A stretch of DNA of 6,087 nt from Nitrospira sp. (GCA_029858925.1 JAOUEB010000093.1:1-6087); one strand, 5' to 3'; counted from the first letter of the stretch, positions 1 through 4,887 are shown. The notes: generated from the letters alone by a model not told the origin. Numbers and translations are program-made.

Positions 1-60
1 CCGCACTGCCTCGCGGCAGGTGGAACAGGTGGGTTTGTGATAGATCGTAACGTCGGGCAT
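1..60 (-). CDS. ArsC/Spx-family thioredoxin-fold protein, N-terminal fragment
   Basis: Only the first 20 codons lie in the window; the gene continues past the left edge. The translation starts MPDVTIYHKP and contains YHKPTCSTCREA. A short beta strand followed by a CxxC motif (C12, C15) at the start of a helix is the typical N-terminus of the arsenate reductase/Spx/glutaredoxin-like family. In that family the first cysteine is the redox-active or regulatory residue. The ATG is well supported by AAGGAG (plus-strand positions 66-71) six bases upstream. It diverges from the gene at 147, and the two share an 86-base gap. The CxxC form resembles Spx-type or thiol-oxidoreductase members more than classical arsenate reductase, which needs only one cysteine here, so arsenate reduction should not be assumed. 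The family call is fairly safe; the exact role cannot be decided from 20 residues. Confidence 0.8.
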   Translation of the reverse strand, partial: MPDVTIYHKPTCSTCREAVR

Positions 61-86
61 TGGAACTCCTTGGTGATTAGTCTGCC

Positions 87-116
87 TTGACGAGTTTTTT
101 CATGTTGTGCTAGGTC
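87..116 (+). promoter_or_regulatory. Candidate promoter for the gene at 147
   Basis: TTGACG (87-92) matches five of six bases of a sigma70 -35 box. Eighteen bases on lies TAGGTC (111-116), preceded by TG one base before it (extended -10 pattern). The -10 hexamer itself is poor. A start near 123 would leave a leader of about 24 bases that includes the AGGA at 136-139. The gap is shared with the divergent gene on the minus strand. Confidence 0.3.
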
Positions 117-146
117 TTACTGTCCTTCGTCTCGCAGGATCGGTCT

Positions 147-515
147 ATGCCTTTAGCAGGAACAAGCTCATCCGGTCACTATTCCTGCGCGGCAGTGTCT
201 CAGTATACCCTGAAAGATCTCCGCATCAAACGCAAAGGCCAGCCGGTTGTGGCCCTGGGCCATCTGCTGGATCGCAAAGGGCAAGAAGCGGCCTTCGAAG
301 TCTTCAACGACCGGATTGCCCTCGTCAAGTTCAGCGACGGTGGAATGTTGGGCTACGATCCGATCGAACTCCTGCTCCCGACCGAGATCGACGACAGGGG
401 GGTCGCCTATTTTGAAATCCGTTCCTGCCGCACCTGCCAAATCCTGTTTCCCCTCACTCTCCAAGAAGCTGAATCAGAGGAAGAGCCGACTCAATGTCCC
501 GACTGCAGAGACTAG
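147..515 (+). CDS. Small hypothetical protein with C-terminal zinc-ribbon-like CxxC pair
   Basis: A 122-residue protein that I do not recognise as a named family. The chosen ATG is preceded by AGGA (136-139) seven bases upstream. Residues 1-19 look poorly structured. Residues 20-90 read as a small soluble, mostly beta domain (key stretches VVALGHLLDRKG and FEVFNDRIALVKFSDGG). The C-terminus carries C94-x2-C97, a linker of 19 residues rich in glutamate, then C117-x2-C120, ending two residues later. This spacing fits a zinc ribbon or rubredoxin-like knuckle. There is no signal peptide or membrane segment, so it is probably cytoplasmic. A GTG at codon 17 is an alternative start but has no ribosome-binding site. 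The gene converges on its right neighbour, with overlapping stop codons. Coding status is supported by the ordered C-terminal cysteines and the ribosome-binding site; function is unknown. Confidence 0.7.
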   Translation: MPLAGTSSSGHYSCAAVSQYTLKDLRIKRKGQPVVALGHLLDRKGQEAAFEVFNDRIALVKFSDGGMLGYDPIELLLPTEIDDRGVAYFEIRSCRTCQILFPLTLQEAESEEEPTQCPDCRD

Positions 516-943
516 TCTGCGAGTGGGGCCACGTCCAAGGCTTTTCTCAGCAGGCAATCTCCGGCAAATCCCTGCAGCGTCATCGGCAACATGGCGCTAT
601 CGATGACGCGCACCGAGGTGACTCGGAACCCCTCCGGCACGTTCTGCCCCTCCAGCTTCATTGCGTGACAGATCTCCAGTGCTTTCCAGATTGGATTGGA
701 CAGTATCCGGTCGGAGGCCAGCAGGGTCAGATCCGCCACTTTCCCCTCAATCGCCACCTTCGCCGGAACCCGTGCCTTATCATTCGGCGGCTTGGTGACG
801 ACGGCGAACGCCAAGAGATCCTCATCGGCTAAGGCGAACGGCGGCGCACTCGTCCACACGATCGACGCGAGCAGACACCCCGCACCGATGGCCGCTCGCA
901 TTGCATAATACGTGGAACCATGGATGAGTGCCGGCGCATGCAT
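512..943 (-). CDS. Secreted hypothetical protein with signal peptide and two cysteines
   Basis: A 143-residue protein that I do not recognise. From the chosen start, residues 16-39 form a signal peptide: arginine 16, a hydrophobic core (AAIGAGCLLASIVW), then PPFALA followed by DED, a standard signal peptidase I site after A39. The mature part is about 104 residues with two cysteines (C92 in EICHAMK, C130 in GDCLLRK) that could form a disulfide in the periplasm. The frame is open upstream to 1012, but the ATG at 943 is preferred. It has GAGG six bases upstream (plus-strand 950-953), and a promoter candidate at 968-996 places transcription start near 961, downstream of the two outermost ATGs. 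An ATG at 901 would give a shorter 25-residue signal but lacks a ribosome-binding site. The cysteine in the hydrophobic core does not fit a lipobox. The C-terminus overlaps the stop of the convergent gene. Confidence 0.7.
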   Translation of the reverse strand: MHAPALIHGSTYYAMRAAIGAGCLLASIVWTSAPPFALADEDLLAFAVVTKPPNDKARVPAKVAIEGKVADLTLLASDRILSNPIWKALEICHAMKLEGQNVPEGFRVTSVRVIDSAMLPMTLQGFAGDCLLRKALDVAPLAD

Positions 944-967
944 TCTGTCCCTCATCGTCGCAGCGGT

Positions 968-996
968 AGTATGCCAAGCGTGATGGTTCATTTCAA
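968..996 (-). promoter_or_regulatory. Candidate sigma70 promoter for the secreted hypothetical gene
   Basis: Reading the minus strand, TTGAAA (plus-strand 991-996) is followed after exactly 17 bases by CATACT (968-973). These match five of six and four of six consensus bases. Transcription would start near 961, about 18 bases before the ATG at 943 and just ahead of its GAGG ribosome-binding site. It lies inside the open upstream extension of the reading frame, which argues against the longer start sites. Confidence 0.45.
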
Positions 997-1082
997 GGAT
1001 GACCGCAGCCATTTTGTCCCGTTCGTGATAGGCTAAGAAATAAGACGACCGCTATCATCCCACTTCATGGAGAGGTGCGACT

Positions 1083-2216
1083 ATGCCCCATGACTTTATG
1101 CCAGGATTGGCCGGTGTTCCTGCCGCAACGTCTTCGATCAGCGACGTCGACGGGCAACGCGGCATTCTCGAATATCGTGGGATCAGAGTCGAAGAACTCT
1201 GTGGACGGTCATCCTATCTCGAAACCGCCTACCTGTTGCTCTTTGGGCACTTGCCGACGCAGAGCGAGCTTCAACGGTGGACCAACGATGTTACCCATCA
1301 TCGGCGCATCAAATTCCGTATCATCGACTTGATGAAATGCCTGCCTGAACAGGGGCATCCCATGGACGCACTGCAAGCGGCGGTGGCGGCGCTGGGCATG
1401 TTTTATCCTGGCCGAAACGTGAAAGATATCGAGAATAACTATTGGAGCGCTGTGCGCCTTGTCGCGAAGCTGCCCACGATCGTCGCGGCTTGGGCTAGGT
1501 TGCGCCACGGCGATGCGCCGATTCCCCCGCGGGACGACTTGGGATTCAGCGAGAATTTCTTCTATATGCTGACCGAGTCGGCGCCCCATCCGTTGTGGGC
1601 GGATATTTTCGACGATTGTCTCATCCTCCATGCCGAGCACACGATGAACGCCTCCACATTTACAGGACTGGTGACAGCCTCGACGTTGGCCGATCCCTAT
1701 ACGGTCGTTGCCTCGTCGATCGGGGCGCTCAAAGGCCCTCTCCACGGGGGCGCGAACGAAGAAGTGATCGTGATGCTCAACGACATCGGCACAGCGGACA
1801 AGGCGCAATCGTATGTCGAAGGCGCTCTGAGCAACAAAAAGAAACTCATGGGCTTCGGGCATCGCGTGTACAAGGTGAAAGATCCTCGCGCGACCGTGCT
1901 CCAGGGTCTTTGTCAGAGCCTCTTCAAAGAATGCGGGAGCTCGCCGCTCTATGAAGTCGCGCTGGAGGTCGAACGAGCGGCAGGGGAGTTACTCAAGGGG
2001 AAGGGGATTTACCCGAACGTCGATTTCTATTCAGGCATCATTTACAACAAGATGGGCATCGAGATCGATCTCTTTACGCCGCTCTTTGCCATGGCGCGGG
2101 TGTCCGGCTGGCTTGCCCATTGGCTTGAACAGCTGCGGGAAAACAAACTATTCCGGCCCGATCAAATCTATTCCGGCGAGCATAACCGCCCCTATGTGCC
2201 GCTGACGCAGCGGTAG
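1083..2216 (+). CDS. gltA: Citrate synthase
   Basis: Condenses oxaloacetate and acetyl-CoA to citrate, the entry step of the oxidative TCA cycle, in the cytoplasm. The 377-residue length fits the shorter bacterial type. Near the N-terminus, ILEYRGIRVEEL is the usual opening signature. Catalytic and binding residues are all visible: H186 in HAEHTMNAST (oxaloacetate binding), H221 in GPLHGGANE, H260 in FGHRVYK, R269 in DPRA, D314 in NVDFYSG and R339 in the MARVSGWLAHW segment. H221, H260 and D314 correspond to the classical His-His-Asp catalytic set. The ATG has AGAGG (1071-1075) seven bases upstream. A TATCAT at 1053-1058 is a good -10 match but has no convincing -35. A methylcitrate synthase is possible in principle, but no propionate-pathway genes are nearby and citrate synthase is the better call. 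It appears to be transcribed alone. Confidence 0.95.
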   Translation: MPHDFMPGLAGVPAATSSISDVDGQRGILEYRGIRVEELCGRSSYLETAYLLLFGHLPTQSELQRWTNDVTHHRRIKFRIIDLMKCLPEQGHPMDALQAAVAALGMFYPGRNVKDIENNYWSAVRLVAKLPTIVAAWARLRHGDAPIPPRDDLGFSENFFYMLTESAPHPLWADIFDDCLILHAEHTMNASTFTGLVTASTLADPYTVVASSIGALKGPLHGGANEEVIVMLNDIGTADKAQSYVEGALSNKKKLMGFGHRVYKVKDPRATVLQGLCQSLFKECGSSPLYEVALEVERAAGELLKGKGIYPNVDFYSGIIYNKMGIEIDLFTPLFAMARVSGWLAHWLEQLRENKLFRPDQIYSGEHNRPYVPLTQR

Positions 2217-2305
2217 CGCGCATGACGATGATGTGGCTGTCGCAGTCGTTCATTAGTGCAAGCTGAGACAGGGCTGATGCGTTGCACTGGGGAACGGAGT
2301 TCCGA

Positions 2306-2365
2306 GGTTCGGGCTTCATGTTTCGTGTTGTCAGGAAAGATCTTCCGAAACTCGAAACCCGAAAC
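2306..2365. repeat. Imperfect inverted repeat of GTTTCG-like words
   Basis: The left arm 2306-2325 and the reverse complement of the right arm 2346-2365 agree at 16 of 20 positions. The intervening loop is 20 bases and contains the 8-base palindrome AAGATCTT. The right arm is built from short related words (CGAAACTCGAAACCCGAAAC). It resembles a degraded copy of an intergenic repeat rather than a protein-binding site. Followed by T-rich sequence, it could act as a weak terminator for gltA. No second copy is seen in this window. Confidence 0.5.
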
Positions 2366-2408
2366 ATTCTTTATTTTCCTATCCACACTTATCCCCCTAT
2401 CCTTGCCC

Positions 2409-2436
2409 TTGACTCCGCAAGCACCCGATTTATCTT
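2409..2436 (+). promoter_or_regulatory. Candidate promoter for hsp20
   Basis: TTGACT (2409-2414) matches five of six -35 bases, and TATCTT (2431-2436), 16 bases later, matches four of six -10 bases. Transcription would start near 2443, giving a leader of about 70 bases. The same stretch also loosely resembles a heat-shock sigma32 site (CTTGACT, then CCCGATTT at 2424-2431), although that spacing is short. No CIRCE element (HrcA operator) is visible. The sigma factor cannot be settled from sequence alone. Confidence 0.45.
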
Positions 2437-2449
2437 TTCTCCAAGCAGA

Positions 2450-2508
2450 GAGTCGGCGCAGCGCCAGTAACAGTAACTCACAAAAACGATAGCGACAACG
2501 AAGGAGGT
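2450..2508 (+). promoter_or_regulatory. hsp20 leader: hairpin, tandem hexamer and strong ribosome-binding site
   Basis: The leader has a GC-only hairpin GGCG-CAG-CGCC (2455-2465), which could be closed further out by GAGT (2450-2453) pairing with ACTC (2476-2479). Inside lies the tandem repeat AGTAAC AGTAAC (2466-2477). The ribosome-binding site AAGGAGGT (2501-2508) is nearly a perfect match to the 16S tail. It sits in unpaired-looking A-rich sequence, so obvious thermosensor-type masking is not seen. Confidence 0.4.
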
Positions 2509-2513
2509 CTATG

Positions 2514-2960
2514 ATGACACTCGTACGGTGGGATCCGTTCCGTGAGCTGGAAGAAATGTCCGATCGCCTGAATCGCGCGATTGCAAGGCCTGCACTCCGC
2601 AACGGGGGCAAGGAACACTTGACCGTTGCCGACTGGGTGCCGACCGTCGATATCAGCGAAACCGACGGCGAATATCTCATCAAGGCGGAATTGCCAGAGG
2701 TAAAGAAAGAAGATGTGAAAGTCACCGTCGAAGACGGCGTCTTGACTCTCTCAGGCGAGCGGCGCCAGGAGAAGGAGGAGAAGGGAAAGAGATACCATCG
2801 AGTCGAACGGTCGTACGGAAGCTTCGTGAGGAGCTTTTCGTTGCCCGAATCGGTCGATGAGAGCGGGGTCAAGGCCGAATACAAGGACGGTGTCTTGAGT
2901 CTGCATCTTCCGAAGACCGAAAAGGTGAAGCCAAAATCGATTGAAGTCAAAGTAGGGTAA
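2514..2960 (+). CDS. hsp20: Hsp20/alpha-crystallin small heat-shock protein
   Basis: An ATP-independent holdase chaperone that binds unfolding proteins in the cytoplasm and hands them to the Hsp70/ClpB machinery; members form large oligomers. The short N-terminal arm (TLVRWDPFRELEEM) is typical of bacterial class A Hsp20 proteins. The alpha-crystallin domain runs from about W41 to 138, with GVLTLSGER at 75-83, YHRVERSYGSFVRSFSLP in the middle and GVLSLHLPK at 126-134. The C-terminal tail has the I-x-V anchor (IEV, 143-145) that docks onto neighbouring subunits. Two ATGs lie in tandem at 2511 and 2514. The second is preferred because it sits six bases after GGAGG (2503-2507), whereas the first is only three bases away; the protein is 148 residues. 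It is a single-gene unit with its own promoter candidate and a strong terminator. A 252-residue frame on the opposite strand is a shadow of this gene. Confidence 0.95.
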   Translation: MTLVRWDPFRELEEMSDRLNRAIARPALRNGGKEHLTVADWVPTVDISETDGEYLIKAELPEVKKEDVKVTVEDGVLTLSGERRQEKEEKGKRYHRVERSYGSFVRSFSLPESVDESGVKAEYKDGVLSLHLPKTEKVKPKSIEVKVG

Positions 2961-2987
2961 CGAGTCGCCTGCTTTATCCGTGGTCTT

Positions 2988-3013
2988 AAAGGCCCGCCGT
3001 TCGGCGGGCCTTT
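2988..3013 (+). terminator. Intrinsic terminator after hsp20
   Basis: AAAGGCCCGCC (2988-2998) pairs perfectly with GGCGGGCCTTT (3003-3013) around the tetraloop GTTC. The stem is 11 bp, eight of them GC pairs, and the T run continues to 3015, then ATTT. It starts 27 bases after the hsp20 stop. Because of the A run on the left it could also work to some extent on the other strand, but no minus-strand gene ends here. Confidence 0.93.
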
Positions 3014-3015
3014 TT

Positions 3016-3099
3016 ATTTCTCAGCTCCCCGTTACTGCATCACCAACCCACATATTTCATAACAGTGCGTGGAGAACTCTCTTGAATGCACCTGCCTTG
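3016..3099. other. Gene-free stretch between the terminator and repeat copy A
   Basis: This is part of the 344-base gene-free interval between hsp20 and fumC. I see no coding region, convincing promoter or structured element here. A TTGAAT at 3082-3087 lies 19 bases before a TATCTC inside the repeat, too wide a spacing to call. Confidence 0.4.
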
Positions 3100-3198
3100 T
3101 GAAGCGTATCTCGTGAAGCGCGAAGCGCAAGAAAGAAAAAGAGCGGCTCTCATCTTTGTTTGCGAGATACGAACGACGAGATACGCTTCATGAACGAC
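3100..3198 (+). repeat. Intergenic foldback repeat, copy A (upstream of fumC)
   Basis: First of two related elements flanking fumC. It carries a perfect 15-base inverted repeat: TGAAGCGTATCTCGT (3100-3114) with ACGAGATACGCTTCA (3176-3190). The left part contains GAAGCG three times (3101, 3115-3120, 3122-3127), and the right part contains CGAGATACG twice (3163-3171, 3177-3185). The 25 bases at 3105-3129 match copy B at 24 positions, and the 17 bases at 3156-3172 match it perfectly. The centre (about 3130-3155) is unrelated to copy B and has its own small hairpin (AGAG-CGG-CTCT). No open reading frame or target-site duplication is evident. It may be a REP- or MITE-like element; the family is not identified. 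Confidence 0.8.
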
Positions 3199-3230
3199 GG
3201 TCATAGATGGCGTGGTCATGCGTCAAGCTC

Positions 3231-3260
3231 TTGTACAAGCCGGGGGCCTGAGTTTATCAT
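3231..3260 (+). promoter_or_regulatory. Candidate promoter and palindrome upstream of fumC
   Basis: TATCAT (3255-3260) matches five of six -10 bases. TTGTAC (3231-3236) lies 18 bases upstream and is only a weak -35. The -35 region is inside a perfect 10-base palindrome, CTTGTACAAG (3230-3239), which could be a small operator or coincidence. Transcription would start near 3267, about 38 bases before the fumC start. Confidence 0.35.
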
Positions 3261-3304
3261 GGCGCGCGCAGCGGTTGAGAACCCTTCAACATGGAGCATA
3301 GGGC

Positions 3305-4741
3305 ATGACGAAGAATCAAATTCAGCAATCAGCGTCGACTCGAATTGAGCGAGACACAATGGGAGAACTGGCTGTTCCGGCCGATGCCTATTACGGTGTG
3401 CAGACGGCGCGCGCGATCGAGAATTTTCCGATCAGCCCGCTGCGCATGCCGCGTTCGGTCATCCGGGCGATGGGCATGATCAAGCGGGCGGCGGCCAGCG
3501 TGAATCAGTCGCTGGGCCTCTTGGACAAGAAGCCCGCCGATGCGATCAGGCAAGCCGCCACCGAGGTCGTGGATGGCAAGCTTGACGCCGAATTCCCGGT
3601 CGACATTTTTCAAACCGGCTCCGGTACCTCTACGAACATGAATGCCAACGAGGTGATCTCAAACCGGGCGACTGAGCTCCTGGGCGGCGCGCGCGGCAGC
3701 AAGCTCGTGCATCCGAACGACCATGTCAATTTGGGCCAATCCAGCAACGACGTGATTCCCACCGCCATTCATATCGCTGCGTCGGAAGTGATGCAACAAC
3801 AACTCTTACCGGCCCTGACGCGGTTGCGCAAGGCGCTGGGCCGGAAAGCCAGGGAGTTCGACAAGATCGTGAAAATCGGCCGGACGCATTTACAGGATGC
3901 GACGCCTGTGCGGTTGGGACAGGAATTCGGCGGCTATGCCCGCCAAATTGAGCTCGGCATCCAGCGGGTGAAGCGGGCGCAAGAGGCTTTGAGTGAAGTG
4001 GCGCTCGGCGGGACTGCGGTCGGTACCGGGTTGAACTGTCACCCGAAGTTTTCCGCCAAGGTCATGGCGATCGTGTCGAAAGAAACCGGCTGTTCGTTTA
4101 AGGAAGCCAAGAATCATTTCGAGGCGCAATCGGCGCAGGATTCCCTGGTCGAAGCGAGCGGCGAGTTACGAACGATCGCGGTGAGCTTGATGAAGATTGC
4201 CAACGATATCCGCTGGCTCGGCTCGGGTCCTCGCTGCGGCTTGGGAGAAATCAACCTGCCGGAAACACAGCCGGGTTCCTCGATCATGCCGGGGAAGGTC
4301 AATCCGGTCATTGCCGAATCTGTCACGATGGTCTGTGCGCAGGTGATCGGCAACGACGTGACCGTGACGATCGGCGGGCAGGCGGCCAACTTTGAACTGA
4401 TCGTTATGATGCCGGTGATGGCCTATAATCTGTTACAGTCCATCGAACTCCTCGCCGCGGCCTCCAACAATTTTGCCGCGAAGTGTATTGAAGGCATCAA
4501 AGCCAACGAAGAACGCTGCAAGAGTTTGATCGAACAAAGCCTCGCTATGTGCACGGCTCTGGCGCCGGAGATCGGTTACGAGGCGGCGGCAAAACTCGCC
4601 AAGGACGCGTATAAGTCCGGCAAGACAGTGCGGGAAATGGCCAAGGAACAAAAAGTCCTTCCAGAGAAGCGCCTCACGCAACTGCTCGACCCCTGGCGCA
4701 TGACCGAACCGGGCGGGCCGGTCGGAAGCGCAGGTGGCTAG
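3305..4741 (+). CDS. fumC: Class II fumarate hydratase (fumarase)
   Basis: Interconverts fumarate and L-malate without an iron-sulfur cluster, in the cytoplasm; it serves the TCA cycle in either direction. The 478 residues compare with about 465 in typical FumC. The fumarase/aspartase superfamily motifs appear in order: TGSGTSTNMNANE (104-116), HPNDHVNLGQSSND (136-149), GRTHLQDATP (192-201, with general-acid-region H195) and the mobile signature loop GSSIMPGKVNP (324-334), with S325 as the likely catalytic serine, then K331, N333 and E338. The C-terminal part (IGND, GGQAANFEL, EIGYEAAAKLAKDAY) follows fumarases rather than aspartases. The loop continues VIAE instead of the TQCE of E. coli FumC, as in some other bacterial fumarases. 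The ATG has GGAG (3293-3296) eight bases upstream. Related foldback repeats lie on both sides. An aspartase or a promiscuous lyase is a minor alternative. Confidence 0.92.
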   Translation: MTKNQIQQSASTRIERDTMGELAVPADAYYGVQTARAIENFPISPLRMPRSVIRAMGMIKRAAASVNQSLGLLDKKPADAIRQAATEVVDGKLDAEFPVDIFQTGSGTSTNMNANEVISNRATELLGGARGSKLVHPNDHVNLGQSSNDVIPTAIHIAASEVMQQQLLPALTRLRKALGRKAREFDKIVKIGRTHLQDATPVRLGQEFGGYARQIELGIQRVKRAQEALSEVALGGTAVGTGLNCHPKFSAKVMAIVSKETGCSFKEAKNHFEAQSAQDSLVEASGELRTIAVSLMKIANDIRWLGSGPRCGLGEINLPETQPGSSIMPGKVNPVIAESVTMVCAQVIGNDVTVTIGGQAANFELIVMMPVMAYNLLQSIELLAAASNNFAAKCIEGIKANEERCKSLIEQSLAMCTALAPEIGYEAAAKLAKDAYKSGKTVREMAKEQKVLPEKRLTQLLDPWRMTEPGGPVGSAGG

Positions 4742-4754
4742 GCCGTGCTTCGTC

Positions 4755-4851
4755 GCTCGTATCTCGTGAAGCGTGAAGCGCAGGACGGAAAGAATGTTGC
4801 TGTGTCGAATATGTTGTTTGCGAGATACGAGATACGCTTCACGAGGAACGA
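4755..4851 (+). repeat. Intergenic foldback repeat, copy B (downstream of fumC)
   Basis: Same orientation as copy A. The left block 4758-4782 begins 16 bases after the fumC stop and matches copy A at 24 of 25 positions; the right block 4814-4830 matches perfectly, followed by GATACGCTTCA. The centre (4783-4813) differs in sequence and length from copy A. Here the longest foldback is CTCGTGAAGCGT (4763-4774) with ACGCTTCACGAG (4834-4845). An alternative pairs CTCGTATCTCG (4756-4766) with CGAGATACGAG (4821-4831). The element occupies nearly all of the gap between fumC and tex and would form a stable 3' structure on fumC mRNA, but it has no T run and is not a standard terminator. Confidence 0.8.
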
Positions 4852-4872
4852 TCGTTTAAGCCATAGGAACTA

Positions 4873-4887
4873 ATGATCTACAGATGA
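4873..4887 (+). other. Possible 4-codon leader ORF overlapping the tex start
   Basis: ATG-ATC-TAC-AGA-TGA would encode MIYR, with its TGA sharing ATGA with the tex start codon. AGGA (4865-4868) lies four bases before this ATG but 15 bases before the tex ATG. This could provide translational coupling for tex, which otherwise lacks a well-placed ribosome-binding site. A frame this short may be chance. Confidence 0.25.

Larger units (their letters stand above)
2217..2510. other. Gene-free stretch between gltA and hsp20
   Basis: No convincing coding region in 294 bases; the small frames here lack ribosome-binding sites and recognisable protein. From the left it holds a 7-base inverted repeat (AGTGCAA 2255-2261 with TTGCACT 2282-2288) and a small hairpin GGAAC-GGA-GTTCC (2291-2303). 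A larger imperfect hairpin follows (2306-2365), with a T-rich run after it (ATTCTTTATTTT, 2366-2377), which may help end gltA transcription. Then come a pyrimidine-rich stretch with three TATCC words, a promoter candidate and the hsp20 leader. Confidence 0.6.

Noticed and set aside
168..464. 98-codon minus-strand frame opposite the zinc-ribbon-like gene
   Set aside because: The plus-strand frame has a ribosome-binding site and ordered CxxC motifs; the minus-strand frame has neither.
494..832. 112-codon plus-strand frame across the secreted hypothetical gene
   Set aside because: The minus-strand product has a proper signal peptide and ribosome-binding site; the plus-strand product is a basic, histidine- and glutamine-rich shadow.
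873..879. Lipobox-like cysteine in the signal peptide of the secreted hypothetical protein
   Set aside because: The residue at -3 is glycine and the cysteine is followed by more hydrophobic core and a better ALA cleavage site, so lipoprotein processing is unlikely.
1014..1042. TTGTCC with GAAATA as a gltA promoter
   Set aside because: The -10 match is too poor; TATCAT at 1053 is a better -10, but it lacks a -35, so neither is listed as a feature.
1209..1862. 217-codon minus-strand frame inside gltA
   Set aside because: Antisense shadow of citrate synthase; no ribosome-binding site or plausible protein features.
2434..2507. RNA thermometer with TTTTCTCC masking the hsp20 ribosome-binding site
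   Set aside because: The pairing is only four to five bases, and the TTTTCTCC (2434-2441) overlaps the -10 region, so most of it would not be transcribed from the predicted start.
2192..2950. 252-codon open frame on the minus strand across hsp20
   Set aside because: It lies opposite the clearly coding Hsp20 gene, its translation is serine- and arginine-rich without recognisable domains, and GC-rich codon use explains the open frame.
3160..3348. 62-codon plus-strand frame through repeat copy A and the fumC leader
   Set aside because: It starts inside the repeat, has no ribosome-binding site and runs into fumC in another frame.
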